Counted from the stretch's first letter, positions 22,401 through 35,041 are shown. The stretch is 64,000 nucleotides of DNA from Nectonema munidae (GCA_030549495.1 JAUIRK010000928.1:509001-573000), one strand, 5' to 3'. Notes: generated by a model not told the origin, from the sequence alone. Numbers and translations are program-made.

Positions 22401-25400
22401 CAATCCCGCAGCAAGCTCCCTTTCCTCATAGTTCTATACAAGCGGCACAGTTATGCTTTCTTGCTGAAAACCCCGCACCACGGTTTTATGAAATAATTAC
22501 CCTTAAAAATTGGATCTGACTGAGTTTCAAACCACCTGTCTCTGAATATCGCTTTCATTGTACTACACCGCTAAGCTCGATTTATTGTTTTGCATTTAAT
22601 GTTAAATTTCAATTAAATTTATGTTTTGTTCTAGTTCATTACTCCCTACTTTCAATCACAGTTCTTTCTAATCTTTTGAGCATTCAGGCATAATAAAATT
22701 TCCTTGTCTCATTCTGAAACTATTGCACATACTTCTGGCGTTCTTCCTATAAGTATGTTAAATATAAAATTCTTAATATAGACTTCCAAAAAAAGTTGAT
22801 GCAAATAAATACCAGTATGACAAATAAAAAATATTTTCAAGACCACCGATCTTATAACTCATGATTGTCCACGCTTTCCTTGAAGTGGGGGCGGGGTTGC
22901 TCTTTGATACTTTCCTAGCACTTCTACTATACACGCGTTTATTTACACGCTCTATATCCCTTGCTTCCTAATATACTCGCTGTGAGTGAGTTGATCCATC
23001 ATGATATCAAGGTGTGCGTATGCGTGTATATAATTACCTCTCCACCTTTTTCATTCTTTTCTTTTGTATTCACGTGATTACACATGCTCATATGCTGTAA
23101 AATCTTATATATATAAGAGGATTTCTTGTTTTGTTGTTTTCTACATCTGAATTTTGTTATTATCATTATCATTTTAGTCAACTTTCTCCAAAGGATATAT
23201 CTAATTAGGATAATTGTTTCTAAGTTTTTCTCACATCTGTTAATAATGCTTAATTCCTTGAGTAATTAACAACATTGCATACTTTTAAACACATCGCCCT
23301 AACAAAGCCCAGTCCTTCTTTAATTAAGAATGGATTAAATCTATAATAGTTAGGGTTGAATCACTCGAATCCCACGCTTTGCGCCTAAACCCTTTGTGTT
23401 TCGTTTTTGCAATTTTTTCACCTTATACCTAATACACTTCAGCAAGCTTACCACGGTATTTTAGTTTGAAAATGGAGATTTATAGCAAACACATGAGCGC
23501 ACATATTAATAAATTCCTTTGTATAAGTATTGTATAGCTATATATAGGTGTAGGATATTGTTGTGTTCTTTTACCTATTCAACAAACTGACTAGTCACCA
23601 AATCTTAACTAAAAGTTTATCATAGTACTTGCATTTTACTAATAATAATTTGAAAAAGAGCAGAATTTCTTTTTTTTTCAAAGTATTAATTTTTTAAAGA
23701 ATGATTCTCAGAGTGTCTTCAAAGATGAAATTATAAATTTTTTGATATAAAAAATAAATAATTAAGAAACTCTGGGTCATTATTATTCAAATTAGGCATG
23801 CACTGCTTATTAGAAATTTTCATTTACTGTTTTTGGCGTTTTGAAGAAGTTTATGAGATCAAGATTTTCAATTCCACAGCTTCATATTCCTCCAAAAGTG
23901 TGATGTATTTAAAAAATTCTCAAAGTATACGGTTGCGCCACTCCCCATGCTTTAAATCTATCCCTGCTTCCAATATTTATCTTTATAGAATTTTTTATGT
24001 GATGTTTAGAGTTGAGCTATTTCCTTGATTCATTTTCAAAAGACAATATTATCTTCTTTGACATGTGAAAAAGAAAAATTATTGTCTAAATTGATCCATT
24101 TCATAATTTTTTTAAAATATTTTTAGAGCGTGCGAAACAAAGATTTTTAGGGGTGATTCAAGGCTCAAAAATAATAGAAGGTCAAAAGATGAGTGTACTA
24201 GAAAAGATATTGAGGACTAAAAGCTAGTACAAGAGAAGACTCCAAATAACTTGGAAGAGGTAGTTGAAAGCGATATCACAAAGAGGAGTTTGAAACTAGG
24301 TGACGAGGAAAATAGGGAAAATTGGGGAGATAAAAAATTAGGTCATACATGCTAAGCAGTCATGATTATAATTCACTGGCACTCATTGTCAGTCTATTAC
24401 GAAATATTTTTTTCCATATCCAACAAAAACTTAGCAACGCTAAAACATCCTGTAAGATAATAGGGCTTCACTTTTTACTATAAACATTCAAATTGATTAT
24501 CATCTTATTCTTTTATACATAAATTTCTGTATTTTCATATTTTATGTTTTTTAAACTTTAATTATAAAAGTCTATTGATTCCATACCCTCCATCACTCAA
24601 GAAAAGATTTTGTGTCGTGTTATATTTTTAATTACAATGTGTTTTATTTTTTACTCTCTCATCATTTCCAATAGCTTCCCACAATTATAATTAATATTTA
24701 TAGAAATCTAATAAATTCACTTTTTTGTTTGATTGACGTATTCCATGGGCGTGTGCGTAAGTATGTCTTTTAAGCCTAACTGATCATCCAAATCTTAACA
24801 AATATTTTTTGTGAATCAAATTGAGAAATCGGAGTTTTAGTGTTCATGAAATATGAATGGGTACAGTACAGTCATGAATCCACAACTGCAGAATCGCAAG
24901 CCAAAAATTCTCCCAATTATTTGTAAGTGAGTATTTAATTCAAAACAATGAAAGTCAATAATTATGATGTGTAAAGCGAAGTTTAAGAGCTAAAGTAAAT
25001 ATAAAATGCAAATATTTCTAATCTACATCAAAAGGCAGAACCGCTTAAAGTAAATATTTTGCTGTAAGATTCAAATTCCCGCCCAAGACTCTCACTACGA
25101 CACCAATTCTTTTGTCTACATTTGGTAGACAAATATCGATCAATTTTATTGGCTTGTACTAAGAGAAACAAAACTATTTTTTTGCGGATTAGATGAGAAT
25201 AAATAGGAAAAGTTTCTTGAAAATGTAGCATACTTTTGAATTTTAGGTGTCTGAGTCAAACAGTTTGTTTCCATCTCCAGCTCTTTTATCCTCCATGAAT
25301 CCTTACATTTTTAAATATATATATTTCCAAAATTGTTGCATATAATTCAATAGCCGAACACTACAATTGATTTACTAAAAAGAGGTGATTTTCTGTGAAA

Positions 25401-28400
25401 TGTAATGCCTTTAACGCATTTGATCTAGAGATGTATCGAATAAGCGCATCTGCAGATTTGGATTATCCCCAAAAGTTTGCACATCCACTTAACATCTTCC
25501 TCCTTGGATTAAGTTTCAACGTCCGCATGCTCAATTTTCAAACATTTTTCTTCTTTCTATTTACCGCAAAGTTTTTTTCGGACTTTTTCAATTTTTACTT
25601 TATCCAAAATTTTTATGCTAACACGTATACATTGACATTTTCTCTCTAAATTATAAAAAAAAAGTAAAAAACTTGAGTTTGCTTAGAAGAATTGATTCTC
25701 ACATCCGCATCCGCTAGGATGTCAAATGTGATATTCGCGGATGCAAAAAATTTCACCTCCGATACATCTCCAATTTAATCCTATAGTTTTATTTATAGGA
25801 CGCATACGCTTTCTTGATTTTAACCGGTTATCGACCATAGTCAACATATGTCGACTTTACAAAAATGTGAATCGTCTTCGTTTGTTAATGCTTTTTATTA
25901 CAAATATTTTGCTTCATACTAGGTATCGTCTGATTATTCTGGTCGTTAACGGGTTAAGGCGATTTTATATAAAAACACTGAATGTCGTCGTCTTTATCTC
26001 GAAATTAAATGAGTAAAATTGTCTTTTTTGATGAATAGGTATTGAAGTATTTTGCGAGTTTGCCCAGTGACAGAGTGCCTCTCTGCCACAGCAAAGGTAT
26101 GCACTATCGTAACCAACAGCTTCTATTCCAACTTCCACTCCAAGACTTCAACGTTACGCACTGCGAGCATGCAAGGAAGAAGGAAGAAGTTGAGGAGTTT
26201 CGCATCTTCAATGAAATTCGACAGAAAAATGCGATGGGTGTTGGTAGTGTCATACTCTTTGAATTCTCCTCCTGCAATGACACCTCACTCTGCCAAAATG
26301 TATGTTCAAAACCGCTCTCTAACATTTTTAAATGCTTTTATATTGAGTACAAGTTACTGCCCTAATTCCAATCTTTTATTATGCAAGCAGAACTTACGGT
26401 CATACTTTCATCTAAAGATAACTCGTATTTGCTTCAGATTTTAACTGAAAGAAGCCAAAATCACTTTATTTGGTTGAATTCAATGGTGAAAGGTCTATTA
26501 TAACACGGATTTAGATACATTTGGGAATAAATTGGGATTCCGAACATAAATCTCGTACGTTAAATTACTCAACTAACTTTTCACTAAGTTCAATATTTTT
26601 AACGTTTCAGTTTCGTTTTTCACATAAACTGAATATGCGCTTAACATTGAAAAGTTATGAGAGATTGATAACATTAAGGATAAGTTCTTCTTTATCAGTT
26701 TTTCTTTTAGTTCTGCTCCATGAAGTACATACTTACTATATTTTGTACAATTATTTAAATGGAAAAATTTTCCTGCGATAATAGGAATGTACTTATATAA
26801 TTTATTCATAAAAGACATGCTAAGATATTGAGTTCAGCTTTTAAAGTTTCAAAGTAACCATTGTGAAAACGATTCATCAAAATGATGCTTCTTACATAGT
26901 TGGATTGGGATGTGGCTTTCTTTTATTTGTACGCATTTATATTTCCAATTTACAACATATTAGGAGGATATGCTTTTTACATGACAGATTGATTGTTCCA
27001 TTTTGCATTAACATTAAAATCACGTAAGAAAAAACTTTTACTTATATGCCTAATGAAATAACTATTCTTAATTTTATTCTAAACAACAACACTCGCAATT
27101 TTAATGTAACCTAGGTTTATAAAATTTGTTAACATATGTGGAGATGATTTAGTTGAGGGCATCTTTTTTGAAACTTGCCAGATATATTCTTGTATTTTAT
27201 CATTAAAAATGATGTAACGGTGGGAATATATTTTTGCAAAATATTTTCCAATTATTAAATATATAAACTGTTATCTCGTGTAAAGAAAGTGTTGTTGAGA
27301 TGTTATGAATAAAATAGAAAATAAGAGAAATTATATACTATATATATGAAAATTAAGGACACTTTATTAAGAAAATTTCACTTTTCGAAATTCTCTGTCA
27401 AAGAATTTGTAAGTTAAAAAACCCCAAAATTTTTCTATCATCTGCTACTTGTTTTCTTGTTTCTTCAATTTTTGTTTTCGATCTGAAAAGATCCGACTGG
27501 TCGAAAATTTATTGTCAAAGAATTTATTGAATGAATGTCTCATGTGTTTACATTATTTGATATTTTTTCTTCGCATCCAATCCAGCCTTTAAACGTAGAT
27601 TATGCACATTTCGATATAAATACACATGCATTTTTAGAGTGAATAATAAGATTCGAATTTGTTTTTTGGTTCGGCCTCAAATTTTTATTCATAAATTTAT
27701 TTTTCTTTGTTTTGTTCAGCCTGATTGTTTGAAGAAAGAATTTACCGATGAAGAAGTCATTGTTCAAGCAACAATAAGGAAATCTTGCGTTGATGATCAC
27801 ATCCCCTATCTGGAAGAAAAAACAGTGTACTCTTCCCAAGACTCTACTGATTCGTGTTCGCGTTTGCTGAAGCAGTTTTGGCATCCAGCGTGTTTCACGT
27901 GTTGCATATGCGAGAATCTGTTGATGAATTTGATTTACTTTTTTCACTGTGGACGCATCTTTTGTGGTAGACATTATAGTGAACAGCTCAAACCAAGGTG
28001 TCCTCTCTGTGACGAGGTACACATTTTTAGTTATCAACTCGTATATAATTCAAAAGATGTAATATGGCGCGACTTTCGCCAACTTTCTTCTTGATTAATT
28101 TTTTTAGAAAACCAATAAAAGTATATTTGAAATCGCAAGGGGTCTAATACATCCCATTTAGCTGAAAGGTATGATAAAAAAGGTTTTATCGCATTAAAAA
28201 AATTTTTTTTAAGTCTAGAAAATCTAGATGATGAAAATGAATACTTAATAAAGGTATTCACATCCCTATTTTGTTTTTTCAATAAGCGAATTTTTATATA
28301 CTGTGTGGGTCCAAATTACTCCACAAATCGTTAAAGGGTTAAAGAAACGCATAGGATAGCTTTTTCCGATGTAATAGACCCATTTTAGTTCACGCAAAGC

Positions 28401-30071
28401 AGAGGTTTGGGTTTGCATTTATCATAAATTAATAAAAGTTTATTAGTAAAAAATTTGGATTCATAAAAAATGAAAATAATATATTGAAAAATATGAGTCT
28501 AAAAGAAAAATTGAAATTGATTTCGCGATTTATTCTCCTAAATTCAAAAAAAGAAAATAGCTTTCCAAGAAATTTTTAAAATTTTTCAAAAATCAATATT
28601 CAATAAAAGTATTAATTTAACATAAAATTATAAAACTTCATTCTATGTAATCCATACACCAAATTCAACTTCCAGATAATATATAAATTGCAGTTTTTTC
28701 TAAATAAGGATAATTTTTATTTAACAATACATAACCTAAGAATACAGTTGAAGATGGATTTTGTTAACCAATACCCAAATTTAAATAAACAAAAAGTGTT
28801 TTGCGCTTTATGGACAAATAATATTCAAAATAAGTATTAGAAATATAATTGAAATGTAACTGTCTTGGAAAATTTCATTTTGTAAACAAAATACAATTGC
28901 ATCATTTAGATTTTAGAAAAAGATCTGTATAAACTCAAAAGTTTTTTTCATCATTTATCATGGTTTCTTGAAAAATCTACAAATCTGAGAATGTTGCAGG
29001 CCGACTTCCTTAATATATTTGTTTTTTCATTCTTATCATTTGTAATTTACTTTTAAGTTGATTTTTTGTGAAGATGCTATAAAGTCTGAAAATGCACTCC
29101 TTCACTCCCAATACTGGCATGTGGATCATTTCCTCTGTTCCAATTGCCAGGTCGTGATACAACACGATTCTTACTTCTTGTCCATTGATGAAGATGTCTT
29201 TTGTGGAGATTGCTTTTGCAAGTTCGTATGTTTTCAATGTCGTAGCGTGATTCGCAATGCTCATGATGAATCTGATATAGTTCATAAAGCAAATCATATA
29301 TGGCATAAAAGTTGTTTTTTATGTCATGTTTGTGAAAACCTAATCCTATCGAAAAGAGATTCTTCAATCTTTCATCAATCTCATCTCATTTGTAGCTCCT
29401 TATGCCTTGAAACACTTCACAAGGGTATTGATTTCTCGCCTGACACTGCAAATGTTTCCAGTATAAATTTAAGCATTAATAAAATGATTTATCGAGACAA
29501 TTCCCAGCAAATACTTCATAATGGTAGTGCGAATTCCGGCTCCAATTTGTCAGTCAATACAATTTCACAATGTGGAGACTTCATACCCTCAAATAACTCT
29601 CTTCCTTTCAAAGCCAGCTCAATTTCTCCAAAACACTGTGATAAAGAAAGCAGCAGCCACCCTTCTGAACTAGACTGTGATGCACTTTTCCAAAAACAAA
29701 CCTCTCCGAATAAGTCTATTCTCAAAGTGAAATTTGATAGATACTACAACGGCAACAGCACGAGGATAGCCCGATGCTATGGAGAAGGCGCTCAAAAGCG
29801 TGCGAGTAAGTGTAGAAGAGATGAATATGCCTACTCCTGCAGCACATGTTCTTCGTCAAGCAGTGATGAGGATGAGTTTGAATGCTTCAAAAAAATTCCC
29901 ACTGACTTCATGACAAAACTGCAAATCAGTAATTCTGATTTGAAAAGTCAAGAACAAGTATTCGATCCTTTTACAAATCAAGTCATATTGAATCCACCTT
30001 TTTACAATCATTTAAAGCATTCCAAATCATTTAAAAGAAAATTAAAGAACAAAAGATGCAATGTTTCTTGA
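19415..30071 (+). CDS. prickle: Prickle-like PET and triple-LIM protein
   Basis: Exons 19415-19558, 26039-26299, 27720-28016 and 29058-30071, all introns in phase 0, give 571 aa. Prickle is a cytoplasmic/cortical planar cell polarity protein. The family's DSG..EY.W.P.G signature is present in exon 1 (DSGVSFDEYEWIPFG). PET domain: YFASLPSDRVPL onward, residues about 50-130. LIM1 has HPACFTC and CGRH (190-220); its first finger is odd, with C-x4-C in place of C-x2-C and about 50 residues to the His instead of about 20. LIM2 (CPLCDE to CGDC, 229-286) and LIM3 (CFQC to CSSLC, 293-350) look regular. The tail keeps CSTCSSSSSDEDE and ends CNVS, a CaaX prenylation box as in Prickle. The start is the first in-frame ATG of exon 1; the frame is open back to 19340, so an upstream exon is possible. 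Much more diverged than insect or vertebrate Prickle; testin is excluded by the tail. Confidence 0.87.
21075..21225 (+). mobile_element. SINE-A copy 3, in prickle intron 1
   Basis: Head GCGTGAGTATCGTTGGTTAG, box-B-like GGATTCAATTCCGC, CATCAAGCCTACTTTCCTCA, GTTCGATACAAGC and AATAAAAACGGTCCACG. Same module order as the other copies. It produces a spurious 68-codon frame. Confidence 0.78.
21358..21707. mobile_element. hAT miniature element, 350 bp, copy A
   Basis: Ends TAGAGATGT and ACATCTCTA are inverted, with GCGGATGCGGATATC-type subterminal repeats. The target duplication CTTAGTAT is exact (21350-21357 and 21708-21715). 8-bp duplication plus TAGAGATG-type ends fit the hAT superfamily. A second copy in reverse orientation lies at 25426-25772 in the same intron. 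Confidence 0.85.
21850..22090 (+). repeat. Dispersed repeat, copy 1
   Basis: TTGGGCAAACTACGG, ATATGTGGCCTGCTGATAT, the AAACTACACGATAATAAAAC block and a TGAAGTTACTTTTGATTTAT block reappear in inverse order at 42852-43095. The TTGGGCAAACTACGG start resembles a hAT end whose first bases have changed. Probably a non-autonomous DNA element. Confidence 0.6.
22343..22490 (+). mobile_element. SINE-A copy 4, in prickle intron 1
   Basis: Head GAGTAAGGTTGGTTAGATAC, box-B-like GGGTTCAATCCCGC, then CTTTCCTCATAGTTCTATAC, AAGCGGCACAG and CTGAAAACCCC. Same family as the copies at 17842 and 35042. Confidence 0.8.
24125..24330 (+). mobile_element. Possible LINE 3' coding fragment
   Basis: A short stretch with several stops reads like the C-terminal end of some LINE polyproteins (a NLEEVVESDITKRSLK run followed by ENRENWGDKK). 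It lies in prickle intron 1. Weak, pattern-based call with no RT core present. Confidence 0.3.
25426..25772. mobile_element. hAT miniature element, 347 bp, copy B (inverted)
   Basis: Ends TAGAGATGTATCG and CGATACATCTCCA, flanked by ATTTGATC (25418-25425) and ATTTAATC (25773-25780), an 8-bp duplication with one difference. Its interior is the reverse complement of the copy at 21358-21707 (for example ATCCGCATCCGCTAGGATGT). It lies 267 bp upstream of the PET exon. Confidence 0.82.
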
Positions 30072-30182
30072 CATTTTATTTCATTTTTATTTATGTTTTT
30101 TTATTGAAAGTCAATATTTAAAAAAAAACGATCACTTTTTTGCAATTTAGCAACTCAAGACATAATTTAATATTTATTTTTA

Positions 30183-30188
30183 AATAAA
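30183..30188 (+). terminator. Putative poly(A) signal of the prickle-like gene
   Basis: AATAAA 112 bases downstream of the stop codon. Position and spacing are normal; no cDNA support is visible here. Confidence 0.45.
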
Positions 30189-30189
30189 C

Positions 30190-31155
30190 AATTATCTTCT
30201 AAAATTTAAACATTTTATGACATTTTAATTTTTTTACTGAAATTAATTAAATTAAAAAAAATCTCCCAGTCAAAATCATTTTTGGCCCATATCATTTTCA
30301 TCTTAATTTTTTTAAAAAGACATTTATTAGATAAAATTAAAGAGGGTGATGCAACATCACTCAACGTTTTCATCTTTAACTATAAAATTAAACATGGAAG
30401 AATTCTAGAAAAGCATCAAATTAAATATACAGGAGAGTCTAGCTATAATGTAATGTGAAATTGAATAAATATTTAGAATCACAATGATCGTTACACCGTT
30501 GTCTACCCTTTGTTCTCATAACAAAGCATGGATGGAGCAAATTTTACCCTAGATGGAAGTAATATGTAATGGATTATAGTGAAAAAAATTATGAGAGTTT
30601 ATTGGATGTCTTCATCCTATTTATGGTTAGGGATATAGAGACTAAAAATATCAGAGGTTGTCTGCTGTGTCCAACCACATTAGGTTTTAGAAGATATCAG
30701 AACATGTGACAGATGAGTTTTCAAACCAAATTCATATTTCCTAAAGCATCCTATATATTTTTTTCATTAATAAAGTTTAAATGATATAACCAATGAATTA
30801 AATAAAAATTTTAATTAATGGGAAATAAGGAAGAGTCGGTTTTCATTATCGATAAAATAATAAAGGTGAAAGTAAGCAAAAAAATCATCACGACCAATAA
30901 ACCTTATTACCCACCGCATTAAGCATCATATATATCATTATCATTAAAAAAATTTTAATTTGAAAAGATTTTTCATTATTTTTGGGTTCGCATATGTGAA
31001 GTACTTTTCATTATTAAAACCCTCAGTCATAAACTGTCTAAAAAAATCTTTTTTTCACTGATTTTTGTAGTATAACACACAGCAGTCTTGGTAAAATGTC
31101 GCATCGTTAATTTTCTCATTGTCATTATTCACATCAGTTTGATTGATCTTGTAAT
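30190..31155. other. No gene seen
   Basis: AT-rich spacer between the prickle-like gene and the piggyBac element. No exon, RNA gene or paired element ends were recognised. Confidence 0.55.
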
Positions 31156-31899
31156 TTAACATATCACATGTGAATCGTTAGTCGTGACTTAATGCACTTC
31201 CTCTCATTCATCATAATACTTATTTTGTTCCATCAATTAGTTCAAATATTTCAATAATATTTTTTTCGTGTTTTACGAAAATCTCAGCAAATCCTCCGAA
31301 ATCCCACTGGATTTTGGGTGAATTTTTTGAAGATCTGGGGAAATCTGTGGATTTTAAAGGTTTTGTAAAATTTCAGTGAAATGATATTTAAAAAAAATTT
31401 ACTTTACTATTTCTTTTTTTTCTAATTTTTGAAAGTATAATTAAATATTATCAAAAAACTAACTCAGATTTTGAAGGATTTCGGTAAGAGGTCTTAAAAT
31501 TTTGATAAAATATTCATATAAAACAGATTAAAATCAGTTTTAAAATTTAGCCCCAAAAAAAATTAAAAATCCTTTTTAATATTTTTTGGAATTTCAGGGG
31601 ATTCCGGTAAAAAACGACACTTATTACAAGTAGTTCAAGACGTATTTTTCTAAAAAATGTGTTTGGACTTAGAGCAATAAAACTTAAAGAAAAGCGATTC
31701 AAGAGAAAGCTACACGTTGTAGCAACTTTCGTGATGTCGCGTTAGTGATATATACTTTTATGTATTGGCTTATATCATAAAAATTTGGTGAATTGTATTT
31801 TTCCCATGTAAATATTTTCGAAAATACTTTTGCGACAGCATTGATTTGCTTACAAATCTTTTTTTAATTTTTGTTCGTTGTTAAAATAAATTTTTTTCC

Positions 31900-33830
31900 A
31901 GAGTTTCAAAATATCAGACATTCGTGAAATGATGGAAGACGCTGATATAAAAGCAAACGAGATTTATATTGAAAAAATTGGAAGTTTATCTTGTCAATTC
32001 CTGCTAAGTAGTATCAGAGGAAGACTCGGGTGATGAAGAAAATGTTGAAATCAACAATTTTGGACCAAATCAGGTGAAGGTATATTGCTATCCCTTAGTG
32101 GTGAAGAGACGGAAGATGAAATAGAAGTTTATAAAGCAGGGGTTCTTAACCTTTTTTCAGTCATGGATCCCTTTAGGAAGTTGATGAAATCTTTGGACCC
32201 CTAGAAGCAAAAAAAGTCATAAAATCAACTTTGCATGCAATTAATATTTGTACTTTATTTTATTGGCATGAATTATTTGATCTCAAATGACGTCAAATTC
32301 AGGTAGCGAAGCAAATCTTACGTAAATTCAAGGAGTAAAGGCAGAAAGCCACTGCTTGCATTTTATTCAAACTTTAAAAGTTAACTTTTTGTTTAAGTTA
32401 TTACACGTATAATTTTATTTTTACACGTACAAATGGGTTATTTTCACTCATTTTAAGCAATGCACTCCTTAGGGGTCCATGGATCTCAAGTTAAGAACCA
32501 CTGCGTTAAAAGAACAGAATGGAGTACTTTTGATTGTAAAATTAATTCGACTTGAAATTTTAATCCTAAATTTGCTCCATTTTATTATGATAAACCTATG
32601 GCAGTATTTGATCTATTTTCCCTTTTTTTTCAATGTAAACATTATTGATATGATTGTAAAATTTTCCAATTTGTATGCTCCACAAAACAACTTTAGTTTA
32701 GATGTAATCTTTTGCTTATTTGGTATTTTAATATGTTCCAGTTACGCAAAAGTGCCTCGTGCACGACAAAAAAAACTTATTGTTCAAAACTTTTAATTTT
32801 GAACTCTATGTGAAGAAATTAAGCAATACTTTCACCTTTGTGATAAGTACAGTTTATCTCAAAAAGATCGCTTTGCTAAAGTACGCCCTTCAATTGATGA
32901 ATTAAATTCTGTTTATATGAAGTATGCCCCCTTCAATGAATATCACAGTATTGATGAAACTATGATTCCATATTTTGGTAGCCACCGAACCAACCAATTC
33001 ATTTTGTTTGACGATAATGGCCTCATTGTATATCGCCAGGATATTGTGTTCATTTCGATATATATCACGGAAGAAATAATGAAGCACAAAAGAGAAAAAA
33101 TGGTTTGGGAGGAGAACTGCTGTTGAATTTCATAGAAAAACTAATAAATTTTTCTCCAAACTCTTATCATTTTGTGTAGGAATTTTTTTTTACATCTTTC
33201 AATACTGTGGAAGAACTAAAACTAATAAGAATGATAAGAAGCAACAGAATGAAAAATTTCCTATTGCTGACTACAAAAGAATTAAAGTAAAAAGTAAGTG
33301 GTTTTTATAATATTCTGAGTAATGAAGGCATATATGTTTGTCACTGGTTTGACAATAAATTAGAGCTACATCGAATGCAGTTTCGTCAGACAACTGGGTA
33401 TCTACTAAGAAAAGTAAAAAATAAGTGTAGACCAGCTCAATATATTACATATTTACAAGGAAATGAGATGGGTAGACCGGATGGACTAAAATATTTTACA
33501 ATATAGATCTTTTATAAGAGGTAAAAAGTGGTATTTGCCGGTAGTCACACATCTTTTTGACATGAGTGTGACTCAGTCTTGGTAAATATATAGACTGACG
33601 CCAAATAAAAAAATTTAGCAACTCTCCTTTAGAAGATGTATCACTGATTTTCTACAAAACAAATATGGCAAACTTCCTGATATAGGTAAAACTTTGTCTG
33701 CTACTAATTCTAGTGAAAATACCAAGTTTGATAAAATTGGACCTTTTGTTTCTCCACTGGCAGAAAAAAAAAAGATTGTGATGTCGACACTGTCATACAA
33801 TGACTCCAACTCTTTGTATAAAGTGTAATG
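31900..33830 (+). pseudogene. piggyBac transposase remnant
   Basis: Family role: DDD transposase that cuts and pastes at TTAA. The first part is acidic (SEEDSGDEENVEINNFGP-like), as usual for the N-terminus. After the inserted element the core reads KYSLSQKDRFAKVRPSIDEL, then YAPFNEYHSIDETMIPYFG, which contains the D of the piggyBac catalytic core (SIDE.M). Beyond 33110 one finds NFFTSFNTVEELK and RSNRMKNFPI, the next conserved block. Many stops and frame changes occur, especially after 33300, so no protein is made. The C-terminal cysteine-rich finger was not recognised. Confidence 0.82.
32137..32503. mobile_element. hAT miniature element, 367 bp, inside the piggyBac
   Basis: The left end CAGGGGTTCTTAACC and the reverse of the right end CAGTGGTTCTTAACT form terminal inverted repeats, continued by ATGGATCCC / ATCCATGGACCCC. 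The flanks TTATAAAG and CGTTAAAA do not give a clean 8-bp duplication, as expected for an old insertion. A 105-codon frame starting in its right end is not a gene. Confidence 0.78.
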
Positions 33831-34110
33831 TAGTCACGTTAAATGCTTCATTGAATATCACAACTTTTCATAAAACGTGTAAATCAAGATTAAAAATTTT
33901 TTGTTTGATTATGTTTTAATTTTTTTAACTTTTTTTTCTTGAAATAAATTGTTATCTTAGTATTCGTTTGATTAACTAAACACAAAAAATGGACACTTAG
34001 ACATATTTAATTAATGAAAAAGTGAGTTTAATAACTTAAGAAATATATCGTTATAATTTTTTCAGTATACTTATCAAGTAATGACTAGCGCATCACATGT
34101 GATACGTTAA

Positions 34111-35041
34111 GTTTTGTAGCAATGGAAATTTTTTTGATTAAACCTAAAAAAACATCTGTATGTTGCCATTTTACTATTATTTTCTAATATCAAAGTTTTC
34201 TGATAAAATTTTTTCTTTTGTCATAAAGGCTATATAAATATGTTTTAACTTGATCAAAAAACCAAGTCCTATATAAATTCAGTATAAAACTTGCAATATT
34301 TTGGAGTGTTAGCATCATGATTAGGCTTCATGAAGGAAATAGTTCATTTCAACGTTTGGATCGTTGTATACTTTACAATCGGTAAAAAAGTAGATAAAGG
34401 CAAGTTCTAATCTTTTTCCTATTGAGTGGTTTTATCGAAGTGCCAATTATGAATAAAATGTCAATAACGCATTATTTAATCAAAAGTATTATACCTACCT
34501 TACAAAGAAAAGTGGTCTTTTGATTTTGAAATTGTTAAAATCAAAGTTTTAATTGATGTTGAAATTAGTATTGAAAAAGACTTAATGTTACAAAATAATT
34601 TTTTGAATTTTATGAAGAATGACTTGGATATTCAAATTCAGTATCAAATTTGCAACATTTTGACGTAAAACACACTATGTTTGAGAAATAGCTTATTTTA
34701 ACCTTTATACCGTATAATAATAACTTGAAAAAAGGACTCGGAACTTTTCATAAAGTAAGTCGTTTTTAGCAATGCGCCAATTTCACCTTGAATGTCAACA
34801 ATGCACGAACCAAGATTTATGCATACATTGATAATGATACATGAATAGATACCAAAGGTGTAGAATTTAGCGTGTTTTAAAAATCACGAGTTTATCGATC
34901 TATGTTGCCAACCCTAATAGATATGATGAATGAACAAAAGTCGTATAGAGATGACTGATGTGTCACATAAAAATAATAAATGCCAAATAATTCTAACAAA
35001 ATATGTTTTTTAAATATTACGCTAAGGTCACTCAGGTGTAT
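34111..35041. other. No gene seen
   Basis: AT-rich DNA between the piggyBac element and a SINE. Two segments (about 34190-34420 and 34590-34760) share TTGCAA(T/C)ATTTTG and AT(T/A)TAAATTCAGTATAAA-like words and may be old copies of one repeat. No gene. Confidence 0.45.

Larger units (their letters stand above)
31160..34106 (+). mobile_element. piggyBac-family element with TTAA flanks
   Basis: The element is bracketed by TTAA at 31156-31159 and 34107-34110, the piggyBac target duplication. Its left end CATATCACATGTGAATCG and the reverse of its right end CGTATCACATGTGATGCG agree closely, and the match continues for about 35 bp (TTAGTC / CTAGTC, ACTT). A decayed transposase lies inside in the same orientation. 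A hAT miniature element (32137-32503) is inserted in the coding part. Length is 2947 bp, or about 2.58 kb without that insertion. Confidence 0.85.

Noticed and set aside
26052-26444. 130-codon plus frame and 73-codon minus frame over the PET exon
   Set aside because: Shadows of the prickle PET exon, which matches the family in the frame used at 26039-26299.
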